The notes under the pieces were generated by a model, which saw only the letters and a list, made by a program, of their open reading frames with translations, had not been told where the DNA came from and did not search any database. From Dysgonamonadaceae bacterium (GTDB taxonomy: Bacteria; Bacteroidota; Bacteroidia; Bacteroidales; Azobacteroidaceae), in contig JAIRYM010000113.1 of assembly GCA_031267615.1 (NCBI GenBank), forward strand, positions 1-36,764: DNA of 36,764 bases, given 5' to 3'. A program made the position numbers and the translations under genes. Positions within the stretch are counted from its first letter, which is position 1, and each line of letters opens with the position of its first letter. Positions 8,267-19,672 of this stretch are shown in pieces.

Positions 8267-8886
8267 TGGAAATCAACGTTTATAATATTAAAGGAGAAGA
8301 TACCGGGAAAAAGGTAACTCTCAAAGACGGCGTTTTTGGCATTGAACCCAACGACCACGTAATATACCTTGACGTGAAGCAACATCTTGCCAACCGTCGT
8401 CAGGGAACAGCCAAATCGAAAGAGAGGAGCGAAATGTCAGGTTCAACACGGAAACTCGGACGTCAGAAAGGAGGAGGAGGAGCGCGCCACGGCGACATCA
8501 ATTCGCCCGTAATGGTAGGTGGAGGACGCATTTTCGGTCCCAAACCCCGCGACTACGAATTTAAACTCAACAAGAAAGAAAAAGCCCTCGCCCGCAAGTC
8601 GGCCCTTTCATATAAAGTGAAAGACGGCGCACTGACGGTAGTCGAAGACTTCACCTTCGAGGCTCCGAAGACAAAAGAATTTCTCGCATTAGCGAAAAAT
8701 CTCAATTTGGCAGGCAAAAAACTGCTCGTAGTGCTTCCGGAGAATAATGACAACATATTCCTTTCGGCGCGAAATGTGCAAAAAGCAATAGTAACAACAG
8801 TAAACGAACTCAATACCTACAAAGTATTAAACGCAGCCCATCTCGTGCTGACGGAAAGTTCGGTAAGCGCAATCAATAATTTTTAA
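8266..8886 (+). CDS. rplD: 50S ribosomal protein L4
   Basis: Start corrected to [17 protein letters not shown] (TAATG overlap with rplC); [19 protein letters not shown] motif. Confidence 0.97.
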   Translation: MEINVYNIKGEDTGKKVTLKDGVFGIEPNDHVIYLDVKQHLANRRQGTAKSKERSEMSGSTRKLGRQKGGGGARHGDINSPVMVGGGRIFGPKPRDYEFKLNKKEKALARKSALSYKVKDGALTVVEDFTFEAPKTKEFLALAKNLNLAGKKLLVVLPENNDNIFLSARNVQKAIVTTVNELNTYKVLNAAHLVLTESSVSAINNF

Positions 8887-8900
8887 GGAGGAACAAAACA

Positions 8901-9194
8901 ATGAGAATCATCATCAAACCAATTGTAACAGAAAAACAAACCGGAATTACAGAAAAGAGAGAAAACCGAGTAGGTTTCCGTGTTACTCCTGACGCTAACA
9001 AGATTCAAATCAAAGAAGCTATTGAAGCGCTCTACGGAGTTACAGTAACTAAAGTAAACACGATGAACTACGACGGCAAACGCAAATCGCGCTACACTAA
9101 ATCAGGTGTAGTGAACGGACGCGAAACCTCGTTCAAAAAAGCCATCGTAACGTTAAAAGAAGGTGAGAAGATTGACTTCTTCGCAAATGTTTAA
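8901..9194 (+). CDS. rplW: 50S ribosomal protein L23
   Basis: MRIIIKPIVTEKQTGITEKRENRVGFRV... Confidence 0.96.
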   Translation: MRIIIKPIVTEKQTGITEKRENRVGFRVTPDANKIQIKEAIEALYGVTVTKVNTMNYDGKRKSRYTKSGVVNGRETSFKKAIVTLKEGEKIDFFANV

Positions 9195-9208
9195 AATAAT
9201 AACAAAAA

Positions 9209-10033
9209 ATGGGAATCCGTAAATTAAAGCCCACAACACCGGGGCAAAGAAACAAGATTATCGGTACATTCAGTGAAATCACTGCTGCTGTACCGGAGAA
9301 ATCTCTTGTTTTCGGGAAAAGGAAATCAGGCGGACGCAACAACGAAGGGCATCGCACGATGCGTCAAATTGGTGGCGGGCACAAACGTCGTTTTCGACTT
9401 ATCGACTTCAAGAGAAATAAAGATGGTATTCCAGCAACAGTGAAAGCAATCGAATACGATCCGAATCGCTCAGCTCGCATCGCACTGTTGTATTACGCCA
9501 ACGGGGAAAAGACCTACATCCTTGCCCCCAACGGTTTGGAAATTAACCAGATAGTGATTTCGGGCAACGAAGCCGCACCTGAAATAGGTAACGCGCTTCC
9601 GTTGGCAAACATCCCGCTCGGAACAGTAGTTCACAACATTGAACTCCGTCCCGGACAGGGAGCTAAAATCGTTCGTTCGGCAGGAACATTCGCACAGGTA
9701 GTATCACGTGAAGGCAACTACGCCATCATCAAACTTCCTTCTGGTGAAACACGTAAAATTCTCTCTGTTTGCAAGGCTACTGTGGGAAGCGTGGGTAATT
9801 CAGACCACGCGCTTGAAAAATCAGGAAAAGCGGGACGCACTCGTTGGTTCGGTCGCCGTCCGCACGTACGCGGCGTCGTAATGAATCCAGTCGATCACCC
9901 GATGGGCGGCGGCGAAGGACGCGCCTCAGGAGGACATCCACGTTCACGCAAAGGATTGTATTCAAAGGGTTTGAAGACTCGCGCTCCTAAAAAGCACTCT
10001 TCAAAGTATATCATTGAAAGAAGAAAAAAATAA
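9209..10033 (+). CDS. rplB: 50S ribosomal protein L2
   Basis: [17 protein letters not shown]...[15 protein letters not shown]...[13 protein letters not shown]. Confidence 0.98.
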   Translation: MGIRKLKPTTPGQRNKIIGTFSEITAAVPEKSLVFGKRKSGGRNNEGHRTMRQIGGGHKRRFRLIDFKRNKDGIPATVKAIEYDPNRSARIALLYYANGEKTYILAPNGLEINQIVISGNEAAPEIGNALPLANIPLGTVVHNIELRPGQGAKIVRSAGTFAQVVSREGNYAIIKLPSGETRKILSVCKATVGSVGNSDHALEKSGKAGRTRWFGRRPHVRGVVMNPVDHPMGGGEGRASGGHPRSRKGLYSKGLKTRAPKKHSSKYIIERRKK

Positions 10034-10054
10034 CCTGATAAAAGCGTAAAGAAT

Positions 10055-10324
10055 ATGAGTCGTTCATTAAAAAAAGGTCCATATATCAGTCTCAAGTTGG
10101 AAAAGAAAATTCTGACTATGAACGAGACAGGTAAAAAAACAGTCGTAAAGACTTGGGCAAGAGCCTCGATGATTTCGCCCGACTTTGTCGGACATACAGT
10201 CGCAGTGCATAACGGTAATAAATTCATTCCTGTTTATATCACGGAAAATATGGTAGGACACAAACTAGGCGAATTTTCGCCCACCCGCCAGTTCCGCGGA
10301 CACGCAGGCAATAAAAAGAAATAA
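10055..10324 (+). CDS. rpsS: 30S ribosomal protein S19
   Basis: [15 protein letters not shown]...[18 protein letters not shown]. Confidence 0.98.
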   Translation: MSRSLKKGPYISLKLEKKILTMNETGKKTVVKTWARASMISPDFVGHTVAVHNGNKFIPVYITENMVGHKLGEFSPTRQFRGHAGNKKK

Positions 10325-10327
10325 TCT

Positions 10328-10732
10328 ATGGGAGCAAGAAAAAGAATATCGGCAGAACAAAGAAAAGAAGCCAGCAAAACAGAGTATTTCGCTAAATTGC
10401 GAAATGTGCCTACAAGTCCGCGCAAAATGCGCCTTGTGGCAGATATGATACGCGGTATGGAAGCATTCCGTGCACTCGGCGTTTTGAAATATTCCAACAA
10501 GGAGGCTTCACAGAGGGTAGAAAAACTGCTTCGCTCGGCAATCGCCAACTGGGAAGAAAAAAACCAGCGCAAAGCCGAAGGAGGAGAATTGTTTGTAACA
10601 GCAATATCGGTTGATTCGGCAGGAATGTTGAAACGCCTCCGCCCCGCCCCCCAGGGACGTGGCTACCGCGTTCGCAAACGCTCGAACCACGTAACGTTGT
10701 TTGTAGATACTAAAAACGTTCAACAAAGTTAA
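10328..10732 (+). CDS. rplV: 50S ribosomal protein L22
   Basis: [19 protein letters not shown]...[23 protein letters not shown]. Confidence 0.97.
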   Translation: MGARKRISAEQRKEASKTEYFAKLRNVPTSPRKMRLVADMIRGMEAFRALGVLKYSNKEASQRVEKLLRSAIANWEEKNQRKAEGGELFVTAISVDSAGMLKRLRPAPQGRGYRVRKRSNHVTLFVDTKNVQQS

Positions 10733-10734
10733 TT

Positions 10735-11547
10735 ATGGGACAAAAAGTAAATCCGATTAGCAATCGTTTGGGAATCATTCGCGGATGGGATTCAAACTGG
10801 TACGGTGGAAACAAGTACGGCGACACGTTGCTCGAAGACACCAAAATCCGCAAATACCTGAACGCACGTCTTGCCAAAGCAAGCATATCACGAATAGTGA
10901 TTGAACGTACGTTGAAACTCGTAACTATAACAGTTTGCACCGCCCGCCCAGGAATCATCATCGGCAAAGGCGGACAGGAAGTAGATAAGTTGAAAGAAGA
11001 ATTGAAGAAGATTACGGACAAGGAAATCCAAATCAATATCAACGAAGTGAAACGCCCCGAACTCGACGCCGTAATCGTTGCAAACAACATAGCTCGCCAA
11101 CTCGAAGGTAAAATCAACTACCGCAAGGCAATCAAAACCGCTATCGCATCGACAATGCGAATGGGTGCTGAGGGAATAAAAATACAAATATCAGGACGTC
11201 TGAACGGAGCCGAAATGGCACGCTCAGAAATGTATAAAGAAGGACGTACACCGTTACATACACTGCGAGCTGATATCGACTACGCATTGGGTGAAGCCCT
11301 GACCAAAGTCGGACTACTCGGCATCAAAGTATGGATTTGCCGCGGCGAAGTCTATGGCAAACGCGACCTTGCGCCGCAATTCACTGCCACCAAAGAAACC
11401 GGCACTCGCGGAGAACGCCCCGACAGAGGCGAACGCGGAGAATATCGTGGCGGAAACCGTCGCGACCGTGCGCCACGCAGTAATAACCGCGGCGGAAGTA
11501 GAGGCGGCGACCGTAGCAGAACCAGGACTTCTATAGACAATAAGTAA
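10735..11547 (+). CDS. rpsC: 30S ribosomal protein S3, with RGG-rich C-terminal tail
   Basis: [25 protein letters not shown]...; KH domain [12 protein letters not shown]. Confidence 0.98.
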   Translation: MGQKVNPISNRLGIIRGWDSNWYGGNKYGDTLLEDTKIRKYLNARLAKASISRIVIERTLKLVTITVCTARPGIIIGKGGQEVDKLKEELKKITDKEIQININEVKRPELDAVIVANNIARQLEGKINYRKAIKTAIASTMRMGAEGIKIQISGRLNGAEMARSEMYKEGRTPLHTLRADIDYALGEALTKVGLLGIKVWICRGEVYGKRDLAPQFTATKETGTRGERPDRGERGEYRGGNRRDRAPRSNNRGGSRGGDRSRTRTSIDNK

Positions 11548-11571
11548 AATTAGTAATCTTAAGAATAAAAG

Positions 11572-12006
11572 ATGTTACAACCAAAAAAAACAAAGTTCAG
11601 AAGATCTCAAAAGGGACGGATGAAAGGCAATGCACAACGGGGAAACCAGTTGTCATTCGGTTCTTTTGGTATAAAAACACTGCAATCGAAATGGATAACA
11701 GGTCGGCAAATCGAAGCTGCCCGCGTCGCCGTTACCCGATATATGCAGCGTCAAGGACAAGTCTGGGTAAGAATTTTCCCCGACAAGCCGATTACCAAAA
11801 AACCCGCAGAAGTACGTATGGGTAAAGGAAAAGGAGCCCCCGAAGGATTTGTTGCACCGGTAACCCCGGGCAGAATACTTTTCGAGGTCGAAGGTGTATC
11901 GTTCGAAATAGCGAAAGAAGCACTTCGCCTTGCAGCTCAAAAACTTCCCGTTACAACGAAGTTTATCGTAAGATACGATTATGATTTTAACAACGAAAAT
12001 GTGTAA
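11572..12006 (+). CDS. rplP: 50S ribosomal protein L16
   Basis: [30 protein letters not shown]... Confidence 0.98.
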   Translation: MLQPKKTKFRRSQKGRMKGNAQRGNQLSFGSFGIKTLQSKWITGRQIEAARVAVTRYMQRQGQVWVRIFPDKPITKKPAEVRMGKGKGAPEGFVAPVTPGRILFEVEGVSFEIAKEALRLAAQKLPVTTKFIVRYDYDFNNENV

Positions 12007-12012
12007 ACCATT

Positions 12013-12210
12013 ATGAAAATTGCAGAAATCAGAGATTTAACAACTGGTGAGTTGAAAGAGCGTCTGGAGGTTGAAACAAAAGCTTACGAGCAGAAGAAAA
12101 TCAATCACAGCATCTCGCCCCTCGACAGTCCGGCGGTAATAACACGCTCACGCCGTGAGATTGCACGTATGAAAACCGAACTGCGTCAACGGGAAATTAA
12201 TAACAAGTAA
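12013..12210 (+). CDS. rpmC: 50S ribosomal protein L29
   Basis: 65 aa; [21 protein letters not shown]; position between rplP and rpsQ. Confidence 0.95.
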   Translation: MKIAEIRDLTTGELKERLEVETKAYEQKKINHSISPLDSPAVITRSRREIARMKTELRQREINNK

Positions 12211-12223
12211 ACGAGCAATAAAC

Positions 12224-12481
12224 ATGGAAACCAGAAATTTAAGAAAAGAACGAATCGGGGTAGTTTCCAGCAACAAGATGGAAAAATCCATCACAGTGGC
12301 AGTGAAATGGAAAGAAAAACACCCCATTTACGGAAAATTCGTCAACAAGACGAAAAAATTCCACGCTCACGACGAGAAAAACGAATGTAACGTCGGCGAT
12401 ACAGTAAAAATAATGGAAACCCGTCCTTTGAGCAAAACCAAAAGATGGCGTTTAGTAGAAATCATCGAAAAGGCTAAATAA
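12224..12481 (+). CDS. rpsQ: 30S ribosomal protein S17
   Basis: [35 protein letters not shown]. Confidence 0.97.
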   Translation: METRNLRKERIGVVSSNKMEKSITVAVKWKEKHPIYGKFVNKTKKFHAHDEKNECNVGDTVKIMETRPLSKTKRWRLVEIIEKAK

Positions 12482-12483
12482 TT

Positions 12484-12849
12484 ATGATACAACAAGAATC
12501 GAGGCTCACAGTAGCAGATAACTCCGGAGCAAGAGAAGTACTATGTATTCGGGTTTTGGGCGGAACACGCCGCCGTTACGCATCAGTGGGAGACGTTATT
12601 GTAGTATCAGTAAAAAACGTTATCCCTTCGAGTGAAATGAAGAAAGGCACAGTGTCAAAGGCAATTATCGTGCGTACGAAAAAAGAAATACGCCGCACTG
12701 ACGGCTCGTATATCCGATTCGACGACAACGCCTGCGTACTGCTCAATAATGCCGGTGAAATTCGCGGTAGCCGAATTTTCGGACCAGTAGCCCGCGAACT
12801 CCGTGCCGTGAATATGAAAATCGTGTCACTAGCGCCCGAAGTACTTTAA
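12484..12849 (+). CDS. rplN: 50S ribosomal protein L14
   Basis: [27 protein letters not shown]. Confidence 0.98.
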   Translation: MIQQESRLTVADNSGAREVLCIRVLGGTRRRYASVGDVIVVSVKNVIPSSEMKKGTVSKAIIVRTKKEIRRTDGSYIRFDDNACVLLNNAGEIRGSRIFGPVARELRAVNMKIVSLAPEVL

Positions 12850-12888
12850 TTTAAATTAGAAATTTAGAAATCAGAAAATTAAAAGAAG

Positions 12889-13212
12889 ATGGCAAAATTT
12901 AAGATAAAAAAAGGAGATACGGTTTTTGTCAATGCAGGAGAAGACAGAGGTAAAACAGGTCGAGTACTGAAGGTACTGGCAGAGAAGGGACGCGTACTCG
13001 TGGAAGGCATCAATATGGTGTCGAAATCCACGAAACCAAATGCAAAAAGTCCGCAAGGCGGATTCCAAAAGAAAGAATCGCCTGTCCACATCTCAAACCT
13101 GAACCTGCTGGATCCTAAATTGGGCAAACCGACAAGAGTAGGATTCAAGAAAGAGGCAAAAGGCAAACAATCTGTCCGTTACGCTAAAAAATCAGGGGAG
13201 GTAATCAAATAA
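12889..13212 (+). CDS. rplX: 50S ribosomal protein L24
   Basis: [26 protein letters not shown]. Confidence 0.97.
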   Translation: MAKFKIKKGDTVFVNAGEDRGKTGRVLKVLAEKGRVLVEGINMVSKSTKPNAKSPQGGFQKKESPVHISNLNLLDPKLGKPTRVGFKKEAKGKQSVRYAKKSGEVIK

Positions 13213-13832
13213 TGGCAAAGAAAACAGCAAATACAGAAAAATCGGCAGCAACGGCTGAAAAAGCCGCCGCAAAATCCGGCACATCAACGGCAAATCTGAA
13301 ACGCGACTATCAGGAACGCATCGTTCCGGCGCTGACCAAAGAATTCGCTTACACATCGAAAATGCAAGTTCCAGTGTTAAAAAAAATAGTTATCAACCAG
13401 GGACTTGGCGATGCCACGTCAGATAAAAAAATTGTCGATGTAGCAATCCAGGAACTGACCACCATTACCGGTCAGAAAGCCGTAGCAACAGTATCGAAGA
13501 AAGACATATCGAACTTCAAACTGCGTCGCAAGATGCCGATTGGAGCGATGGTAACTCTTCGCCGCGAACGGATGTACGAATTTCTTGAACGACTCATCCG
13601 CATTGCCTTGCCCCGTATCCGCGACTTCAAAGGAATTGAGAGTAAACTCGACGGACGCGGCAATTACACGCTCGGCATTCAGGAACAAATCATCTTTCCT
13701 GAAATCAACATCGACAATATCACCAAGTTGCAGGGAATGAACATCACTTTCGTTACCTCCGCCCAAACCGACGAGGAAGGCTACGCCCTGCTCCGTGAGT
13801 TCGGATTACCTTTTAAGAACGCTAAAAAATAA
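13212..13832 (+). CDS. rplE: 50S ribosomal protein L5, with Ala/Lys-rich N-terminal extension
   Basis: [19 protein letters not shown]...[21 protein letters not shown]...; extra residues [25 protein letters not shown] precede the core. Confidence 0.97.
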   Translation: MAKKTANTEKSAATAEKAAAKSGTSTANLKRDYQERIVPALTKEFAYTSKMQVPVLKKIVINQGLGDATSDKKIVDVAIQELTTITGQKAVATVSKKDISNFKLRRKMPIGAMVTLRRERMYEFLERLIRIALPRIRDFKGIESKLDGRGNYTLGIQEQIIFPEINIDNITKLQGMNITFVTSAQTDEEGYALLREFGLPFKNAKK

Positions 13833-13838
13833 ACGACT

Positions 13839-14108
13839 ATGGCAAAAGAATCAATGAAAGCCCGCGAAGTAAAACGCGCCAAATTAGTTGCGAAATACGC
13901 AAAAAAACGTGCGCAACTCAAAAAGGAAGGCAATTACGAAGCACTGCAAGCATTGCCCAAGAATGCGTCGCCCGTGCGCCTGCACAACCGTTGCTCGATC
14001 ACAGGACGTTCAAAAGGCTATGTCCGTCAGTTTGGCATTTCCCGCATACAACTGCGCGAAATGGCATCGTCAGGATTGATCCCGGGAGTGAAGAAAGCAA
14101 GCTGGTAA
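13839..14108 (+). CDS. rpsN: 30S ribosomal protein S14 (zinc-independent type)
   Basis: [28 protein letters not shown]...[23 protein letters not shown]. Confidence 0.97.
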   Translation: MAKESMKAREVKRAKLVAKYAKKRAQLKKEGNYEALQALPKNASPVRLHNRCSITGRSKGYVRQFGISRIQLREMASSGLIPGVKKASW

Positions 14109-14171
14109 ATATATACGTAACAGAGTAATTACGGGAAAATCCGCAATCTAATGTAGCCCCCTATTTGTTTT

Positions 14172-14230
14172 TACTGTCCCGTCCCTAAAAAGTGTTACAA
14201 CTTTTCAAGGACGGGACAGTATTTTTATTC
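14172..14230 (+). terminator. Terminator-like near-perfect palindrome with downstream T-rich tract, after rpsN
   Basis: TACTGTCCCGTCC (14172..14184) pairs with GGACGGGACAGTA (14209..14221); inner AAAAGT/ACTTTT arms; followed by TTTTTATT. Confidence 0.8.
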
Positions 14231-14328
14231 CTGGATCATATCCTGTAACCCTCAATATTTTTCGGCACGAATAAATACTGTAAAAAAAATACCTGAATTA
14301 CGGTATTGCACATTATTTTTAAACAGTG

Positions 14329-14336
14329 TACCTTTG
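14329..14336 (+). promoter_or_regulatory. -7 box TACCTTTG with TATTG at -33-like position, for the metY-like gene
   Basis: TATTG N20 TACCTTTG, 26 nt upstream of ATG 14363. Confidence 0.65.
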
Positions 14337-14350
14337 CACAAAATTTATAA

Positions 14351-15661
<1,311 letters not shown>

Positions 15662-15663
15662 CC

Positions 15664-15707
15664 AAAAGGCTGCCGGAGAAATCTCAACGGCAGCCTTTTT
15701 TCTTTTT
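15664..15707 (+). terminator. Intrinsic terminator after the MetY-like gene
   Basis: AAGGCTGCCG GAGAAATCTCAA CGGCAGCCTT TTTTCTTTTT. Confidence 0.85.
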
Positions 15708-15735
15708 AAAGCAATACAATAATAATTTTTTTTTA

Positions 15736-15743
15736 TATCTTTG
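15736..15743 (+). promoter_or_regulatory. -7 box TATCTTTG
   Basis: 20 nt upstream of ATG 15763. Confidence 0.55.
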
Positions 15744-15762
15744 CCGTCTCAAATAATAATCA

Positions 15763-16215
15763 ATGAACGGCATAGAAATAGAACGCAAATTCCTCGTCAA
15801 AGGAGATTTCAAACATTTAGCTACCGAAAAAGTGACGATATTGCAGGGATACCTTTCTACAACACACGGAAGAACTGTCAGAGTGAGGCTGAACGGAGAT
15901 TCGGCTTTTATTACCATAAAGGGAGCAACAGACAGAAACGGATTCTCACGCGAAGAATATGAATACCGGATACCGAAGAAAGATGCGGCGGAAATCCTTA
16001 AACTGTGCAGCGGGACGATCGAAAAAGAAAGATATTTTGTGCCGGAAGGAAGGCATGTATTCGAAGTAGACGTATTCCACGGACAACACGAAAACCTCGT
16101 AATAGCCGAACTCGAACTGCAGTCGGAAGACGAACTCTTCGATCAGCCGGAATGGCTGGGAAAAGAAGTTACAGGTAAAATACAGTATTACAATTCATGG
16201 CTCTCGGAACACTGA
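15763..16215 (+). CDS. CYTH domain protein
   Basis: MNGIEIERKFLVKGDF... with ExExK-type N-terminus and QGYLSTTHGRTVRVRLNGDSAFITIKG. Confidence 0.93.
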   Translation: MNGIEIERKFLVKGDFKHLATEKVTILQGYLSTTHGRTVRVRLNGDSAFITIKGATDRNGFSREEYEYRIPKKDAAEILKLCSGTIEKERYFVPEGRHVFEVDVFHGQHENLVIAELELQSEDELFDQPEWLGKEVTGKIQYYNSWLSEH

Positions 16216-16223
16216 AATACACG

Positions 16224-16760
16224 ATGAACCCGGAAGATATTATACAGAAACACTATAGACAGGACAGAGATCTGTACAAAATTCTGATCGACCACAGCTA
16301 TGACGTAGCCGCAAAAGCACTATCCATCGCAAAGAAGCATCCGGAAATGAATCTCGACACAACATTCATTCACGAAGCAGCAATACTGCACGATATCGGA
16401 ATATTCAAAACCCGTTCCCCAAAAATACACTGTTACGGAAACTATCCCTACATCTGCCACGGATACCTGGGAAGCGAACTGCTGAAAGCCGAAGGATATC
16501 CCAGGCATGCCCTCGTCTGCGAACGGCACACCGGAACAGGATTAAGTCTCAAACGAATTATCGAACAAAATCTCCCGCTGCCGCACCGCGACATGCAGCC
16601 TGAAAGCATGGAAGAACAACTGATATGCTTTGCAGACAAATTTTTTTCAAAATCCAGTCCCGGAAAAGAAAAGAAGCCGGACAAAATACGAAGAAGCCTC
16701 GCGAAACACGGACAGGAACCGGTAGACAGATTCGACGCCTGGTACAAAATGTTCATGTAG
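16224..16760 (+). CDS. HD domain phosphohydrolase-like protein
   Basis: Start set to MNPEDIIQKHY. H...HEAAILHDIGIFKT motif. Confidence 0.85.
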   Translation: MNPEDIIQKHYRQDRDLYKILIDHSYDVAAKALSIAKKHPEMNLDTTFIHEAAILHDIGIFKTRSPKIHCYGNYPYICHGYLGSELLKAEGYPRHALVCERHTGTGLSLKRIIEQNLPLPHRDMQPESMEEQLICFADKFFSKSSPGKEKKPDKIRRSLAKHGQEPVDRFDAWYKMFM

Positions 16761-16795
16761 AAAAACAATCACAATAAATAAACACATACAACACA

Positions 16796-17989
16796 ATGCC
16801 GGAAATATCAAAACGCGGAACAGAAATGCCCGCATCACCGATCAGAAAACTCGTACCCCTGTCAGACGCAGCAAAAGAACGAGGAATTAAAGTATATCAC
16901 CTCAACATCGGACAGCCTGACATACCAACTCCAAAAGCTGCGATAGAAGCAATAAGGCAGGTAGACCGAAAAACTCTTGAATACAGCCCAAGCAATGGAT
17001 TCTCCAGTTATCGAGAAAAGCTGGTCAACTACTACTCAAGATTTCAGATCAGCATAAGCGCAGACGACATCATCATCACAACCGGCGGATCGGAAGCAGT
17101 ACTGTTCGCCTTTATGGCATGCCTCAACCCGGGAGACGAAATCATAGTTCCCGAACCCGCATACGCCAACTACATGGCGTTCGCTATTTCCGCAGGAGCA
17201 ATCATCAGACCCGTAATCACGAAGATAGAAAACAGCTTCGCACTCCCGCCGGCTGAAGAATTTGAAGCACTTATCAATATTCGCACTAAGGGAATCCTGA
17301 TTTGTAATCCTAACAACCCAACAGGTTATTTATACTCACGTCAGGAAATGAACCGGATCCGCGACCTGGTAAAGAAACACAACCTGTATCTGTTCTCAGA
17401 TGAAGTATACAGAGAGTTCATTTACACAGGCGCCCCCTACATCAGCGCACTCCACTTGGACGGGATTGACAGTAACACCGTCCTTATTGACTCGGTATCC
17501 AAACGATACAGCGAATGTGGCGTCAGAATCGGAATGTTAATCACCCGAAACCGCGAACTGAAAGACACCGTCACCAAATTTTGCCAAGCGCGGCTAAGCC
17601 CGCCGCTGCTCGGACAGATAGCAGCCGAAGCCTCAATCGACACCCCGCAGGAATACATGCAGGAGGTATATGACGAATATCTCGCCCGACGCAACTACCT
17701 CATCCCTGCGCTAAACAGCATACCGGGCGTCTTCACCCCGATGCCTGTCGGAGCATTCTACACTGTGGCCAGACTTCCGGTAGACGATTCCGATAAATTC
17801 TGTTCATGGTGCCTCACCGACTTTGAATACGAGGGACAAACCATATTCCTCGCCCCGGCGTCAGGATTCTATACCAGTCCGGAACTCGGACGAAACGAAG
17901 TTCGCATCGCCTGGGTACTCCGGATCGAAGACCTGAAGGAGGCAGTAACCGTACTCCAAAAAGCTCTCGAAGCATACCGCAAAAAATAA
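16796..17989 (+). CDS. PLP-dependent class I/II aminotransferase
   Basis: 397 aa; YHLNIGQPDIPTPKAA...NPNNPTGYLYSRQEM...DSVSKRYSECGVRIGM. Confidence 0.93.
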   Translation: MPEISKRGTEMPASPIRKLVPLSDAAKERGIKVYHLNIGQPDIPTPKAAIEAIRQVDRKTLEYSPSNGFSSYREKLVNYYSRFQISISADDIIITTGGSEAVLFAFMACLNPGDEIIVPEPAYANYMAFAISAGAIIRPVITKIENSFALPPAEEFEALINIRTKGILICNPNNPTGYLYSRQEMNRIRDLVKKHNLYLFSDEVYREFIYTGAPYISALHLDGIDSNTVLIDSVSKRYSECGVRIGMLITRNRELKDTVTKFCQARLSPPLLGQIAAEASIDTPQEYMQEVYDEYLARRNYLIPALNSIPGVFTPMPVGAFYTVARLPVDDSDKFCSWCLTDFEYEGQTIFLAPASGFYTSPELGRNEVRIAWVLRIEDLKEAVTVLQKALEAYRKK

Positions 17990-18015
17990 TATTTTATCAT
18001 AACAGCACAGCCACA

Positions 18016-18555
18016 ATGCGCAAACTCACAGTCACTGACCTCATCCGCCACACACCGGACACATTAGCAACAGTGTCCCGTACCCCGATCACAGTCATCC
18101 TCGACAACATAAGGAGCCATCACAACGTCGGCTCCATCTTCCGCACCTGCGACGCCTTCCTTATCGAGCGCCTGATTCTGTGCGGCATCACCACCCCTCC
18201 CCCCTCGGCAGAAATACACAAAACCGCGCTTGGCGCCGAGTTCACCGTCCCGTGGACATACTTTCCCGGCACTTTAGATGCTATTGACGCCCTTCGACGC
18301 GAGCGCTTCCACATAATATCACTCGAACAGACAACTCACAGTATACCTCTCGAGCGCTTCACTCCCCCACCCTCCCCCATCGCCGTCATTCTGGGGAACG
18401 AAGTCCACGGCGTCTCACAATCAGTACTCGACAGCAGCGACACCATCCTCGACATCCCGCAATACGGTGTCAAACACTCCCTCAACGTCTCCGTCGCAGC
18501 CGGCATAGTTATCTGGAATCTGTTTCACGCCATCCCCTCCCCCGTCACTCCGTAA
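18016..18555 (+). CDS. SpoU/TrmH family RNA methyltransferase
   Basis: LDNIRSHHNVGSIFRTCDAF...VILGNEVHGVSQ...LNVSVAAGIVIWN. Confidence 0.93.
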   Translation: MRKLTVTDLIRHTPDTLATVSRTPITVILDNIRSHHNVGSIFRTCDAFLIERLILCGITTPPPSAEIHKTALGAEFTVPWTYFPGTLDAIDALRRERFHIISLEQTTHSIPLERFTPPPSPIAVILGNEVHGVSQSVLDSSDTILDIPQYGVKHSLNVSVAAGIVIWNLFHAIPSPVTP

Positions 18556-18579
18556 ATATTCCCTCTTTGTCTCAGAAAA

Positions 18580-18639
18580 AAAAAGTTTTCAGGCTGGCTT
18601 CCCAAAGTCTTTGGGAGACGAAAAAGTTTTCTTGCCGGC
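18580..18639. repeat. Intergenic direct repeat pair flanking a palindrome
   Basis: AAAAAGTTTTCAGGCTGGC (18580..18598) and AAAAAGTTTTCTTGCCGGC (18621..18639), about 16/19 identical, around TCCCAAAGTCTTTGGGA. Confidence 0.7.
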
Positions 18640-18642
18640 GTT

Positions 18643-18682
18643 AAAAAAAGAAAGGAGGACAATCACACCACTGTCCCTCTTC
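18643..18682 (-). terminator. Probable terminator for the pyrF-Smr unit
   Basis: Minus: GAGGGACA GTGGTGTGAT TGTCCTCC TTTCTTTTTTT (imperfect stem then T tract). Confidence 0.6.
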
Positions 18683-18694
18683 AATGAAAAGTAA

Positions 18695-19672
18695 TTATTG
18701 CTGTCTGATGGTTACCATGGTCGCCCCGAAGCCGTATTCGAGAAAAGAGGCGTCCTGAACGGAACACGGACGGTATTTTCTGTTCAGTTCACCAACAAGC
18801 GCTTTCTTCAATATGCCGTCGCCTTTGCCGTGAATGAAAACTATTTTCTGTCCTTTGTTTTTAAGGTTGCTGTCCATTATTTTGCGGAAGGCGTCCATCT
18901 GGGTGTCGAAAATTTCTTTGCTGCTCATTCCTGCTGTCGTGTCGAGAAGATTATTAATATGCAGATCGACTTCGATAATGGCAGGGGCTGGAATTTTGAC
19001 TGGAGCGGGACGAATGGATGATTCCGGAACCGATTGTTTGCGATAAACGCCGTCATTCAATACTACGGGACAGACAAGCGCTTCGTCGTCGAAAAACTCG
19101 TTTGGTTTGAAACTGTGCTGTTTTTGTATCTTGAAGCCGTCGATTTTCAGATCGACGCTGTATGCGCTTTTGAGTTCAAATGGTCTGTCGCGCTTGAAGG
19201 CTATGAACTGGATGCAGACCGTTTCGTGTTCGTATATCAGTTCTCTTGCAAATTCTTCGATGAACAGCAGGGTGTTGGGTTCCATGGTGTCTGCGCAGCG
19301 GCTGATCCATCTTCCGCCGGTTTTGTTCATATAATTGAAGGTGATACAGTAGTTGCTGTCGTTGACGAGGTATGTTTCGTATTTGCATCTGCTCAACTGT
19401 TTAATGTCGACCGGAAGGCAGGCGAGATATATGTTCATACTGTCGCCGCCCGGCATTTCTGCCGCCGGATGTTCTGCCGGGCTGACATCGGGTTGTTGTT
19501 GTCCTTCGCGGGGCTTGCCGCCGCCGGTTTCTGTGACGATACATTCGCGGACCGGCACCGGGGTTTCAAATCCTGTGTCTTCTTCTATTATGACTGTGTT
19601 TTTATCCAGGAAGCGTTTCACTCTGCCGCCTCCTACTGCGTTCAGAAAGCGTATTTTATCTCCTTCTTTCAT
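18695..19672 (-). CDS. DUF2027-Smr domain protein
   Basis: 325 aa; C-terminal [10 protein letters not shown]...[21 protein letters not shown] (Smr); N-terminal KOW-like [18 protein letters not shown]. Confidence 0.88.
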   Translation of the reverse strand: MKEGDKIRFLNAVGGGRVKRFLDKNTVIIEEDTGFETPVPVRECIVTETGGGKPREGQQQPDVSPAEHPAAEMPGGDSMNIYLACLPVDIKQLSRCKYETYLVNDSNYCITFNYMNKTGGRWISRCADTMEPNTLLFIEEFARELIYEHETVCIQFIAFKRDRPFELKSAYSVDLKIDGFKIQKQHSFKPNEFFDDEALVCPVVLNDGVYRKQSVPESSIRPAPVKIPAPAIIEVDLHINNLLDTTAGMSSKEIFDTQMDAFRKIMDSNLKNKGQKIVFIHGKGDGILKKALVGELNRKYRPCSVQDASFLEYGFGATMVTIRQQ

